Source: Latrodectus hesperus (lineage: Eukaryota; Arthropoda; Arachnida; Araneae; Theridiidae). From it: a DNA stretch of 64,000 nt. This document shows positions 26,151 through 38,665 of this stretch, piece after piece (position 1 is the stretch's first letter; each line of letters starts with the position of its first letter). The translations under genes and the position numbers were made by a program. A model generated the notes under the pieces. That model was not told where the DNA came from, made no database searches, and was given only the letters and a program-made list of their open reading frames with translations. The stretch lies in NCBI GenBank assembly GCA_037975125.1, contig JAJQOW010000025.1, positions 417,501 through 481,500 of the forward strand. The letters are read 5' to 3'.

Positions 26151-26290
26151 GCTATAAGGTGGATGGAGCACTTAAAATATGTTATGGTTGCCATGCCCTC
26201 CATGTGAAATGATATCTCTGAGGGTGCCTGGCCAAATGTGTATTTTGTTTTCTGCTTCTAAATTTCGAAGACCTACATTCACGGATACAA
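26151..26290 (+). mobile_element. SINE family B, 3' part
   Basis: CCTCCATGTGAAATGATATC, TCTGAGGG and TTCTGCTTCTAAATTTCGAA match, in order, the reverse complement of 2195-2290 and relate to 28660-28760. It could be the 3' half of the family B copy whose head is at 24376, with a second SINE and the Tc1 inserted between. Confidence 0.55.
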
Positions 26291-28600
26291 AAAAACAACA
26301 CATAAGGTACAATCGCTTTCATCTCTTGTAGTGCGTAAAGGTGAAATCCTCAGTATAATAATATAGTTCAATAACTTTAAAGATAAGACCCTGCCTAGTT
26401 ATGAACGAAGAAGACAAACATCTAAATAAAATATTTAAAGTTCTATAATCTTGTTTTATGAACAAGAAAAACAAACATTAAATAAATGTAGTGAAAACAA
26501 AAGCATAACTAACATTAAATATTTTTCCTTCCGGGATATCAAAGCAAAAAATTCCAAAAAAATGAAAAAAAAAATCTCTTAAAATAATTTTGGTTTAATC
26601 GTGAAAAAATATGAAGTTTTACAGTTTAACTTATAGACGTTATACGCACTACGAAATTATTTATCGGTATCCCAAAAAAGATGAAAGTTTCAATGCAATT
26701 CTGATTGGTGACGTATTGGGAAAGGCGAAATCCCATTCACAACAGAAAGCAAAATAATGTTTTTCAAAAATCGGTAAAAGTTTATTTTAAATTAGACTAA
26801 ATTGACTATTTTTTTCGTTATTTACTTTAATAAAGTTACATGGGTGTAGATAGGAAGGAAAAAAATATCCTATGGGTTAATTTACTTTACTCGCAGCGAC
26901 TAGGAATAGATAATTTTTAAAAGTGCGAAAGAACTAAATACTTATTTCTTGAAGCAAGAAGAGTTTCAGAGTAGATTCTTACATTATTTGAATCCACGTC
27001 TGTATGAGCAGCTTTACAGAAATTTAAATTAGCTTTAATTATGTTTGAAATCAATAGAAATTCTATAACAAAATATTTGAAATTACATATGGCTTTTTTT
27101 AAAGTTAAAGCTAAAAGATAGACAGTTCATTCCTCTTAACTATTCTCATTTCAATCCTGGACAAAACATTGCCGGACTAACACACTTAGAATTTTATTTA
27201 TATAAATACATTCTCTAGGATTTCACCAAAAGTGGATAGTAGTTTTGAACAAAAACCAGAGTAAAGAAACACACATTTGAATGAAAAATCTCGAGAGAAT
27301 CTCTCTTTACATTTTAGATACTTTTTACGATCGCATTATTTAAATTTTAACTGGTGAATTTCATGCGATTGATCATTTTATCATTCTTGCGGACAAATTT
27401 AAACTTTAATGCAAAGTTTGCGAATAGAATCCCTGTAGAGTAATAACTGTTTTAATTTGGAATGCGTTACATTTTCTTTTTTTAAATGCATCTTTCGCAT
27501 AGAAGAAGCATTAACGAAACCACTTACGATGATAAGCATCATATTGTTAAAAGTATTCAACAATGTATAATGATTCAAAATTGCACCACTTTTTCCTTTC
27601 CGTTTTAACGGGCGAATCAGCTCTAAAACTCTTCTTTTTTTGTTTCTGCCCAATTCACTTAAGACCCATTACACAATGCGATGTAATTGCCTTTTCTTGT
27701 CTCAAGTTTCGAAACTAAGGGGCGGACAAATTTGGTAGCACGGTCTCGTCCGTAATTCTCTTGCTTTCTGTCTTTGGCGGAATTGATCTATCTCGCTAAT
27801 ACATCTAATTAAGCACAATTAAAAGCCTACTCCGTGTATTCAACAAAGCTTATAAGAATGAATAGAAGTTACGCAAGTTTGGTAATTGCAGTTCTCAAAT
27901 TGCTATTTTGACACGCTTGTTATTTATGAAGAGTAATTTAAGCATTTCAGCGAGGTAAGAGAGGAGAAAAAATTATCTGACATAATTATACATACATTCA
28001 ATATCTTTCTGTTGCGAGACTCAAATAATTTGCAGCATGACATAAAACTTTATTTGAAACTGAGATTATTAAAATGTTCTTTCTTTTACATCAATCTCAT
28101 TTTTCTAAGAATGTATTCAATAATTTTAAGAAATTAATACATTTTAATGAAATTATTTCCTTTGTTTTAAGATAATTATTTGGTGAATGGTGTGTATGAC
28201 AAAATAATAAGAAAACAATTAGTAGTGTATTAGAAGACATAGTAAATAATAAGATGTCCTAATATGTTGAATAAACAGCAATAAGAAAAATGTATATCTT
28301 ATACAAAAATACAATAAATTAATTTAATTGAATGAAGTTTTTTTTTTTACCATGAGTTGTATCTGTTAAAAATCATATTTGATTATCAAATTCAGAATAT
28401 GACATATTATTCTTGAAGTCCATATTCTCTGATATGCTTGCTTAAAATCCAAATCAATGTGATTAAATAAATTTAGTTTACATCACTTATCTTATCAAGA
28501 AATATCTAAAAATTAGGTTATTTATTGTAATGTGTTATTATTTTATGCTTGTAAGTTATATACTGGTATGCAAATATTAAGCAAAAATATTGTTGCCCAG
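26291..28600. other. Non-coding DNA, some higher-complexity patches
   Basis: No transposon or coding motif recognised. 26580-26770 and 27120-27800 are less AT-biased than average. The 84-aa minus-strand frame at 27399-27653 begins basic (MGRNKKRRVLELIRPLKRKG) but has no domain I know and no supporting splice or promoter signal. Confidence 0.4.
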
Positions 28601-28885
28601 CATGCTTCCCTATACCTATCTCTGAGTTGAGCTTAATCAGTAAGATAGGAACAGCCGGGTGGAATCTTCGTGATTCGGAAGCAAGGTCAAATCAGAAGAC
28701 CACCAATACTTGGCTTGCTACCCAAGAGGTACCATTTCCCTTGAAGGACATTGAGACCACTCTATATTTAACTTAAAGGCACAAAGAAATAACGTGCCAA
28801 CACGACGGATCTTCGGTTAAGCCGGAATTCGAACCCACTACGTTCCGATAATGAGAACGACGTCCAAGCCAACCAGCTCATAAGT
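28600..28885 (-). mobile_element. tRNA-headed SINE (family B)
   Basis: On the minus strand the head near 28880-28810 has A-box-like GAGCTGGTTGGCTTGGACG and B-box GTGGGTTCGAATTCC, then CGGCTTAACCGAAGATCCG. The body continues to GAAATGGTACCTCTTGGG and GCTTCCGAATCACGAAGA. Same family and strand as 2165-2415. It ends just upstream of a Tc1 fossil on the opposite strand. Confidence 0.7.
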
Positions 28886-29051
28886 AACAAGCAGATAGCC
28901 GTGGAATTCCAAAAAAGGTGTTCATGCGTTCAGTACAATGAATATGCTATTCATAGAAAGGTCCCACGCATGCAAATGTCAGGAACGAAGTTCACAGGTG
29001 ACACAAGCGTATGAAAAATGCATGTGGTCAGGGTGTGCAGATCACAACTAC

Positions 29052-29058
29052 TATAAAA
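29052..29058 (+). promoter_or_regulatory. TATA-like box of Tc1 fossil
   Basis: TATAAAA, 59 bp before the transposase-like ATG at 29117, mirroring the arrangement in the Tc1 element at 24679. Confidence 0.4.
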
Positions 29059-29116
29059 GGAGGGAAGAGCAATTAAAGACAGTCACTACGAGTGCAAGTG
29101 AGTTCTTTCATGAAAT

Positions 29117-30180
29117 ATGGATAGAAGCATTTACCTGTTCGACTTCACACGTAGAAGAATGAATGGAAGAGTGGATGAGAAGCATACTGTGACCGATGTA
29201 GTAGAAGAACTCAGAATCAACAAAAATGTTTTTTCGCAAGCTTAGAAAACTTTTAAACTATAGTTACAGATATTCGAAAGGTTGGTGGCGGCATTCCTAA
29301 AAGAACAACTGCAATGGATGACCAATATAGTGTCTCACATTAGAAAAGGGCCTAAAACCAGCAAGAAACTGTACTCTGTTGCTCTTGTGCATCATGCAAC
29401 TATGTTCAGCAATGGAGAAACAAGTGTCACAGTTTACTGCACCCAAATACCTACATAAAGGTGGATTATTCATCCGCTGCCTTGAACTTATGAAAATTAG
29501 CCACTTTTATTTTGGTGCAAAGAGACTAAAACTTCACATTAATGGAGTCACGTCCTCTTTATGGATGAGAGTCGTTTTAATGTCCTAAGTGATTGTTATC
29601 GCAAGTAAATTAGGAGAGAGAACTAGACACAGTTTCATCTCAGTAACATCACTGATAGAGACTATTACGGTGGTCATGAAATTGACGTCTGGGCTAACAT
29701 TATGTTGAACGTTTTGGACTGAACTCCACGATTTAGACAGAGATTCTGTAATTGGAGATCACTGTTGTAAAAAGGTGATCCTTCACCATGTCAGTCTGTT
29801 TCGATGTATCATCGAAACAGATTTCGCTTAAATGGAGGAATATTTTCGGCCGCCATGTTTTTATTGTGACCTAACAAAAAGAAGTCCAAGCACGTCATTT
29901 ATGAGAAACATAATGGCCGCGGAATTCATTCTGAACATATCCAGTGAGGTCATAGACAACGTCCAGGTAATTTCTAACATTTCATCTGAAGAGAATTGAA
30001 ACTTCATCGTGCTGGAACCACATTCGTGTGATGTAACATTTAAAATAACATCCATCAGTTGTTCAAGCAAAAACTTTTGTATGAAATTGCTATTTTTGTG
30101 GCGGATTAAACGATTATGCAGAACAGGCTATGACGCCTATATTAAACGACTACACTGTCCATTTTGTTATTGTGCTCAAT
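29117..30180 (+). pseudogene. Tc1-like transposase fossil, second subfamily
   Basis: Starts MDRSIYLFDFTRRRMNGRVD, closely patterned on the N-terminus of another Tc1 subfamily, and runs through VTDVVEELRINKNVFSQA to a stop. Near 29542-29575 a frame reads WSHVLFMDESRFNVLS, the first catalytic-Asp block, intact. Near 29658 it reads DYYGGHEIDVWANIMLN, the GG.VMVWAGIMLN block. Near 29826 FAXMEEYFRPP stands where FMDDNARPH is expected, so the second catalytic Asp is lost. Many stops and shifts; the C-terminal Glu block and terminal repeats are not recognisable. Inactive and much older than the copy at 24679. Confidence 0.75.
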
Positions 30181-31286
30181 AGCTACTCAAATATTAATAG
30201 AAAACATAGTAATACCCATATCTTCCTGTGGTACGTGTTTTATTATGAATATTAAATTGAATGCTATGGGAATAAAATATCAAATTTAGGAAAGAAGCTT
30301 AATCAGGGAATAAAACACCATCAAAGAAATTGGGTGACACGTTTAGAATTAAAGGAATATTTGAAACATTATTGAATCAAAGGAAAAACTCGAAATTTTT
30401 TGAGTTTTTTTTAAAACTTCTTTGATAAGCTTATGTCTGGCTTACATCTAAGAATGCAATTTGTGATTTATACATCAATACAATTACCATAAACAATAAG
30501 TAAATACTCAAGTTTAGATTTAAGAAGGATATAAATAAAATGTTTTGCCCTACATGTACAAAATAAAATTACAAAAATATTTCTTCAGAAGAATTATTAA
30601 AGAATTAAAAGTATTATTTTTTAAAGATTAAATTGCATAATAAAAATGTCCATATTTTCATATTGTAACGTAATACTACATACCACTATTAACAAATACA
30701 TTTCCTAATAAAATGTATAATTTACATTGTAGGAAGTTGAATGATAAAAAATATTGAAATTTGAAATAAAATTAACTAATCTTAGTTATAACGACAAAAA
30801 ATAAAAGAAATATACGCTTGATAAAAATTACCATATTTATCATATCATGCAATTTATCACGAATCTATTTCCATAAAACTGTTTATATAGAAAATAGAAA
30901 TCGTTACTTTTAAGAATAAAATGAATAATCATTAAAAGCGAAGAAATGAAAATTTCCTTTGGAAATATGTTCCTGACTTGTAAAACAGATTATTAAAGTC
31001 CTCCGAAGATTGTAGTATACTCTTAAGAAGGAATGCTTTGGGGGACATTTTTATATACATGATTAAATTACTGCACTACAAGGAAATACATTCTTTATCT
31101 ATTCGACTTAAGCATCATTTAATCATTACCCTGGAGCAGGTCTTCAGACACAGTTTATGGAATATAAAAGTGGTTTTACTTCGAAAAAATAATCAAGCTT
31201 AGAATAGTTAAAATTAAAGTAATTGTATTTCTAGTAGTTTACTATTATTATGTCTAAAAGAATAAACGTTAAGGATATAAGAATTG
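30181..31286. other. AT-rich non-coding DNA
   Basis: No feature recognised. Confidence 0.45.
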
Positions 31287-31397
<111 letters not shown>

Positions 31398-31959
31398 AAG
31401 AGCGAGAAAGAATACAGAATAAGCAGTTAATTAAGTTGAATAACTTCTGTGTCTGTCTTATCTAGTTATTTTAAAATAGTTTATGCCTTAAAAGGTTTGT
31501 TATTCTTGAGTTGTTACTAGTAAAATGAAAAAAAAAACATGCTGCCTCTAACGAGATTAAATTTAAAATATTTTTCATGCAATATGTTTTAAAGAAATGT
31601 TTCTATTACATTCAAAATTTTATTTGTTTCTGTGGTAAATAAAAGGGATGTTTAAGCTTCTCTGGAATGATTTTAATAACAAATAAAAAAAAAAGAAAAT
31701 GTTTTTCGGAATAAAGAAATTAAATAAAAACTTATTAAACCTGGGAAATATTGAATTTATTTTAAATTTATTCGCTCAAAACGTTGAATCCAAGAAAGTT
31801 GTGAATTGAAAAATGTGGTTTGGTACTTTTAAAAAAAATCTTTCTATTTCATTTAATATGACAAATGAAGAATAATGTGAAATGAATGATAAACAGCTCT
31901 GAAATAAAAAGTAAAAATTATTAAGAAATATAATAATTATTTGTAATTAATTTAAAAAT

Positions 31960-31963
<4 letters not shown>

Positions 31964-32037
<74 letters not shown>
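31964..32037. repeat. (TA)n microsatellite, ~74 bp
   Basis: Pure TA tract in AT-rich DNA. Confidence 0.94.
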
Positions 32038-32041
<4 letters not shown>

Positions 32042-33215
32042 ATAATAACAATTTTTTCTATAGGGCAAAGGAAGCTATAGACAAATATTTGAATTACGAA
32101 TGTGGGATCTTAATTGCTACGAAAGTGAAATCATTGTCAATTCTGTTATTGCAAATTCTTAAAACACGTTTTTAATTATATAAGGATTGAAATTATTAAA
32201 GACAATTCTAATAATCAATTCAAAGGTAACTGCTAGTCACATAAAATCCAATTATCCATTTTCTTCTGAACATTTTGGAACTGATTTCTTAAGCAATGTG
32301 GTTTAATCCTGGTGAGTTTAAAATTCTCATCTAGTTTTTTTTTTAATTTTTTTCATTACTCTTTTGTATTTACTGCCTTGTTCAAAAAAGTTCACTTACA
32401 TTAGGTATGTCAATATATTATTTAGTAACTATTCATTACATTTTAATAAGAGGATAACTTATAAAATTTTTAAAATTTAAAATATTAACTTTTTATAAAT
32501 TTTATCAAGTCAAGGATGCATCGATCGCCTTGAAATACACGATCCTTTGAAAAGGAAAATAGAGGGAACTCGTATTTTGCAATATATAAAAGAATTTTTG
32601 AATCAAGCAGAGCTCAATATATTTTTTAAAAATTGTTTACAAAATATTTTTATAGTTGTTAAGCGCAAATGTAATATCGTTGAAAAAGATTATTTTATAT
32701 CAATAATCCTTACAAATCTAATCTTGGTTGCATTTATTGAATGAAAAGTATTCCTTTTTTGCAATATAGACTGAAAGTTACACACGATTTTAAAATTAGG
32801 AAAATCTGGCAACCAAAGTTATTTCGTCAACAATTCAAATACAAATAATCGATATCGACAATTGCCAAAGAAAATCTAACTCTGAGAACATGGACGGAAT
32901 ATATGCTGCATTAATGATTCTTCGGTGCTTTGAATATTGATTAATAGGATATGCTTTTAAAGATTTGTGGATAATTTTAAGGAAAAAAAATTTTACCCAT
33001 CTTGCTATTTTTGTCTTCGTAAGAATTATGGGCTTGTGTAGGTTGTATCTGAAAGATATATTTCGTATTTTATTGAAATAAAAATCTTGTGTGACTTTAA
33101 AAATAATAATATTCTTTTAAATGCAATTTCTGTCTTCTATTATGAACTTTTCTAAAATCTTTTAACTCCAACAGATGTGAGGAAATCAAACTTGGTAAAT
33201 GAAGAAAAATTGAAA
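32038..33215. other. AT-rich non-coding DNA
   Basis: No feature recognised; a 65-aa frame at 32547-32744 is motif-free. Confidence 0.45.
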
Positions 33216-33219
33216 AACT

Positions 33220-33612
33220 TATCTATTTGGAATATGATAGGTTATCACGATTTATTTTGTGTTTTAATTGAAGGATTGGTATACATCCTTGATTATTAAT
33301 AAATAAAAGTTTCCAATATAATCGAAATGTCAGATTTTATGCTTCTGGTAACACAATATGGGGATGAACTTGCCTAACTATTATTTTAAATCGTTCTGTG
33401 AAAATGTTTTTCAACTTGGAATATGAAAGATCACCACGTCTTATATAGAGTTAATTACATGATTGGCTGTATGACATAATCTTTATTATCAATAAATATA
33501 ATTTCCAATTTAAGCCAAATGTTAGAATTTATGCTTCTGATAAACTATTTGCGGCGAGAATTTGCCTGTTCAAACTAATTATCATTTAAATCTTTCTGTG
33601 AAAATGTTTCCT
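33220..33612. repeat. Diverged tandem duplication, ~190-200 bp
   Basis: Two copies (about 33220-33410 and 33411-33612) share, in order, TTGGAATATGA, ATTANNAATAAATA, TTTCCAAT, TTTATGCTTCTG, GCCTGTTCAA or GCCTAACTA, and TCTGTGAAAATGTT. Confidence 0.75.
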
Positions 33613-34230
33613 GTATAACTTTCATTCTATTAATAAAATTTAAAAGACAGCATTATTATTTAGTCAAGTTTTATTGCTTGTATTAAAATATTATTTTATT
33701 ACTTGTATTGCTTATAATTCAAATGCAATCATTTGTTGTATTTTAAGACAGTGAAATTCAAACTACTAACATTGAAACATTGCTTAGAATTATATGCTTG
33801 TCTAATGGCTTGCAATAATACTTTATCATAATATTTATAAAGAATTTATTCGTTTTTTTATATTTGTAATAAATCATATATTCTGGTGATTTTATTTAAA
33901 ATGCTGATTTTGCTGCTATACTAAAAAACTGTATAACCTTCTGAAGCTAAAAAGAACATGCTTTATATGCTTATGATATTTAAATATAATCAATTTGAAT
34001 AAAGCTTAGAATTTTCATTTATGTAAGATTATTAAAGTTATAAAATAAATATTCATATTTAGATTGAGAGAAAAATAGTTCTTATATCATAAAACATATT
34101 GAACTTAACAAATTTCGAATTTTCAATATTTCTTGAGATATATTCTGTTACATCTATAACATGCAAAAAAAAAGGAGTAATAAATGGATATAAAAAAAGC
34201 GTGGATTCTCTTTTTGTATTTATGAGGTTA
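33613..34230. other. AT-rich non-coding DNA
   Basis: No feature recognised. Confidence 0.45.
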
Positions 34231-34700
34231 CTTTAAGACGTTGCATATTACATTTTCCTTTGCATCGTTCTGGAAAAGGATTCACCTGGTATTTAGATGA
34301 CAAATCGCAAGGAATTTTTCATCCGCATTTTGCTTCCTCGCTTCCGATAGATCATTTTCCTGAACCGCTTTCCAACCCCTGGATGCCATGGCACGGACAA
34401 ACAATCCTCCTTTTGTCGAATCTCATTTGCAGGCGAAGCCGCGATTCCGGAACGAGAATTCGAAGTCACGTGACTCCAGAAGAGAAACCGGAGAGGTTTC
34501 AACAAAAAGCTCGCACTCTGATTTGCATATTAGAGACGAGTAGCCGTAAATCATGTATGTAAAAAGAAACAAGCTGCTGCTGTGGGGAAAAAAAATCACA
34601 AAAGCAGGGGGAGAGGTTTACGATGTTTCCGTGAGAAATGCATGTATCTGACAGCCTGCAGTGATTTTAAAAGCAAGATTTACAAACTTCCATTTAAGTT
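34231..34700. promoter_or_regulatory. Candidate regulatory island
   Basis: About 450 bp of markedly higher G+C and complexity than both flanks. It includes a palindromic E-box TCACGTGA (34466-34473) and an octamer ATTTGCAT (34521-34528). Overlapping open frames on both strands (100 aa plus, 70 aa minus) have no domain I recognise. A conserved non-coding element is my preferred reading; an unrecognised first exon is possible. Confidence 0.35.
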
Positions 34701-37051
34701 ACTTCCCTCAGACATCTTTGGTCACATTTTTTTTTCCAGAAGTGGATTTTTCTAAAATTTTTTCAGAGAAAATTATTTAATATCTTCATAAATTAAGCAA
34801 GATAAAATAAAAATTCGATATAATAATTTTGTCCCATAATAGAATGATGTGATTGAATATGAATTTTTTGTGTCGAGCTGACAAAATAAACATAGGCACA
34901 TCCCATTAGTGACATGCCATATACTAATTAAAAAATTAAATTCTATGTAATTAATATTTTCGATTTTTTTTTGAAATTTTAGGAAATTGAGGTTTTATCA
35001 GTGATTTTTTATAGCAGGAATTTGCAAGAATGATATTTCCATTTATTATTTAGAAAGAACAAAATGTGAAATTAACTAGTTCAGATAATGGTATGTAATG
35101 GCGAAGATCATTTCATGCCAAACATTTTAGTTCTATTTTATTCTTTCTTCAATCTTTACTTTTTAAAAATGTTTTTCTCACTGATAGAAATTTGCATACA
35201 ATATTTATTTATTCTATGAATGTTAGTCCATAACATGATGTGGAAGTTATGAAATAAACTGGCATCAGCGCGAATATTTTAAGCTGTGTCCTTGGTTGTT
35301 CTCGGTTCCTTGGATAGGTTCAAATTCCACTTTGGGAATAGATATGTTTAGTATTCGAAATCCTTTGAAGTGAAGGCCTTTTTCTAAAAAGGCTTCGTGA
35401 ACAAAAAATGTTCACTAAGCTTAAAATAATAAAAAACTAATTTTTTTTGAATTTTGGCTTCTTCCAATGTGTATCAAATAATGCAACTCAAGTACACATG
35501 GATGCGTAATCATTTCATTCGTGAATGTAACTAAGTTTTTGTGTCCTTGTGTGTGATAAATTTAGTATAATTTAAAATTCTTATTTTCTGTTAATTAAGG
35601 GAGAATGACTGAGTAACTTGGTTTCATTTTCGCCCACAGACGGAACGGAAACTGATTCTTGCAATCAATTGATCATTGAAATAAATATTTTGAAAACGAT
35701 GTTTTGATCAAGGATACTATCGTAAAAGAATCAAAAACAAAATAGAGAACTTTATCATCTAATCAAGCAGTAAAATAATTCCCTTAATTATTTCTTGGCT
35801 TTTAGTATGGTTGAATCATATTGAAAGAATGAATGAAAACAAGGTTTCTGGAAAAAATTTAGAATTGTAGTCTCTGAACCCAAGACACAAAAGTAGATGA
35901 TTAACTAATAGAAGCAGAGATTTAATCACCAGGAAAATAAAAAATGAAAAACCAAAATCAAGAATAGAAAAGATTTGAATGGCATTTTTCATCAAGAACT
36001 TGATAAATGAATTTCAATTATTATTTAGTTAGTCAAAACTTGTACAGGACTGTGACACTAAGAGAAATAGATGGATATTTCTTAAGGCGCTAAGTTAAGC
36101 ATTACATAAGTTAATTAAATATTACATAATGTATATCTTTTAAATGCGAAATATCCATATAAATAAATCATTAATATGCATTTACAGATTTGTAAATGTA
36201 TATATCAGTGCTTTTACATCAACCATGGATATTGAATATCAATCAATGAATAACATCAATAATGAAATGTATGTGCATATGAATAATTGTACGTATACAA
36301 TAAATGCACGCGGGAATATCATCTTCAGAACTAGATATTAATATTTAGATAATCTTGTGTAAAAACATTTTAACATTAATACTGTTATTTTTATCCTTTG
36401 ATATGCTTAACATCTAATAAATTACATGGCAGAGCTTAAGTTTCATTTTCAAAATTCTCTAAAAAATATTATTTATTTATATTTGCTTAGCTAAAATCAA
36501 AATTAGCAATATAATTTTTAACTTATGATAAATAAACCAAAAGCATTTTGTGATAAAATCTAGATGGATACTTTATATTTGATCAGAAGGTATATTTTTG
36601 AGTTAGAGAGTGGTATAGTAATGTTAAATTCCACTAAATTATACATAAAATCGTTTGTTGAAATAATTTTTGGCATATTTTTCTCTTATATTCCATATGA
36701 TAACTAATGTTTTGGATGTAAATTCATATTATTTATTTAAGTAAATATTCTATTTATAACTTAAATTGGTTAATTTTCCTTAATATGAAGAATACACTAT
36801 AATCTGTAGTCAATTTGACTTTATAGATTAATGTAATTCTCAGTATTTATATATCTACGGATCTATATTTTTATATATGTTAGACAAAATAATATTTTCA
36901 CCAAGTTCTCTTTCCTTTTACTTTTTGGAGTAGTAAAGTGTGACCCAGAATCCTTAAAAACAGAAGTTTAATGAAACACATTAGAATAATTTCTTTATCT
37001 CAAAAACTTTTGAATTTGTATTTGAAATCTATTAAAAAAGTGAAAATAAAG

Positions 37052-37055
<4 letters not shown>
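34701..37055. other. AT-rich non-coding DNA
   Basis: A weak B-box-like motif (GGTTCAAATTCC near 35318) might mark an old SINE head, but no body follows. Nothing else recognised. Confidence 0.4.

Positions 37056-37136
<81 letters not shown>
37056..37136. repeat. (TA)n microsatellite, ~80 bp
   Basis: Pure TA tract. Confidence 0.94.
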
Positions 37137-37140
<4 letters not shown>

Positions 37141-37269
37141 CATTAGTGGGCCACCCTTTGCATGGATAATAACTCCAATTCATTTGGACATCAAACCTAT
37201 ATGCTTGTCGAACACATTCATTTTCAGATAGTACGATATATTGTTTGTGTAGCTTTTTTAGATCTTAAA

Positions 37270-37700
37270 AAATCTACATAAATGGAGGAAAGAGAAGAGA
37301 GGTGTTTGATGCGGTTTTTGCCATCATATCCCACACTTTTTATCTATAGGGTTGAGATTGGGACAGTTTCCATGGAAGGTGTTAGAAGTCAGACAGAGAT
37401 ATTCCGTGAGTTAATTTTGAACACTTCTGACCCGATGTTTAGTCGCATTATCATACATGAAATATCTGTAGTCATTAGGTTAAAAACGCAAACTTGCAAA
37501 GTATACTTGGTCTTTCCCTACATCTAGGTATATGGCTTTTTATCCTCGATGAACATCAAGACACCACTTCTTTAGCAAGCAGAACATGTCAAATATTACA
37601 ATACTGCTGTCAGACATTTGCACAGGATAAGTAAGGCAAAATAGACTCATTTTTTTGTAAGATTCTCACTCAATTTCAATGTTTCCTATCACTGCAAAAT
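37270..37700 (-). pseudogene. Tc1-like transposase fossil (C-terminal half)
   Basis: On the minus strand, near 37470-37430, the frame reads DYRYFMYDNATKHRVRSVQN, the second catalytic-Asp block. About 35 residues further, near 37350, it reads NCPNLNPIDKKCGI, the SPDLNPIE block with Asp replacing the catalytic Glu. A stop lies between. Upstream (higher coordinates) GVLMFIEDKKPYT may be the preceding strand of the catalytic core. The wording FMYDNATKHRV is close to FMNDNATRNRV at about 2555, suggesting the same subfamily. Terminal repeats not identified. Dead copy. Confidence 0.62.
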
Positions 37701-37997
37701 GGTTCATCGACATTATATTTTTCGTGCTTCAGAACCCAGTTTCTTTTTTCTTGATATCACTGCAAACGAAATTTTTGCTTTTCGGGCGGAAATGAGAGTT
37801 TTCTTACAAGCAACCGACTACCCATTCGCTACAATTCTCTGCATTTGTTTCGAACAGAAAGATTTTTTGAAAGTGCTTTAGAGTTGATAATTTTGATATT
37901 TAAAAGAAAATAGAGTCTTTGTTCTACCGTACAATTCGCAGGAAAACACCGATTACGTTCCTGAAAAACTGCTCAAACCGCATTTCTAGACAAGAAT

Positions 37998-38250
37998 TGT
38001 GGATGCTGGAAGTGTGTCGACTGCTGGTGGAGAGGTTAGCATCCCTAACTTCGAAGCAGTAGGTCCTGAGTTTGAGCCCTCGTTCGGGCATGGATGGTCC
38101 TTTCTCTCTCTATGTTTGTCGTTCTTTATCCCCTCACTTTTAGGGCAAAGAGGGCACACCCACTGGGTGCCCCATTGTGTAAGATGCCATCACTTTACCC
38201 CATTATAGCGCTGAATCGGTGCATCTTAAGAGGAGTAGGACATTGGAAAA
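37998..38250 (+). mobile_element. tRNA-derived SINE (family D)
   Basis: The head has A-box-like GCTGGTGGAGAGGTTAGC and B-box GAGTTTGAGCCC (about 38070), then CGTTCGGGCATGG, nearly the same junction as family A. The body then differs: after CTTTCTCTCTCTATG it runs through CACCCACTGGGTGCCCCATT and GATGCCATCACTTTACCCC, shared with 7490-7560. The 182-aa frame starting at 38094 crosses this SINE and is not a gene. Confidence 0.68.
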
Positions 38251-38665
38251 AAAAGTTTCCACCTTTTGAAAGACTTCGATATGGTTGCCAGGGAGATTTG
38301 CTCTGGCTTTCATTAATGCAAAAAAAAAAAGTCTCCGAAAACGTGTTTTTTGCTAATCGTAAGCATTTTTTAAGTGGTAAAAGGCCTGTCTTTTTTTCCT
38401 TTTTTTCATTCATCTTAAAATGCATTCTTGCACCTTACTTATACTCAAATTATGATGACGTAAAACTCTTCTGCCTGTTAGTCCACGGAAGGCATTTTAT
38501 TTTTCTTCTACCACCCACAAGGGATAATCCAAAAGAGGTATACCTCTATCAGCTTGTAGGGACGTGCCACTCAAGGGATTACAGGGCTCTCCCGAGGGTT
38601 CTAATACAGTGGGCACGAGATATAGGGAAACTAATGTCCTAAGCAGTAGAAAACAAAATATTGTT
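38251..38665. other. Unclassified moderately complex DNA ending in (TTG)n
   Basis: Non-AT-rich sequence up to a (TTG)n run at 38654-38668. The run resembles the (CAA)n tails of local retroelements read in reverse, so part of this may be an unrecognised repeat. Confidence 0.35.

Noticed and set aside
35285..35340. Possible SINE head with GGTTCAAATTCC
   Set aside because: No convincing A-box, body or target duplication; likely chance.
38094..38642. 182-codon open frame, the longest in the window
   Set aside because: It starts inside a tRNA-derived SINE, crosses its body and low-complexity A/T runs, and has no domain or codon pattern of a gene.
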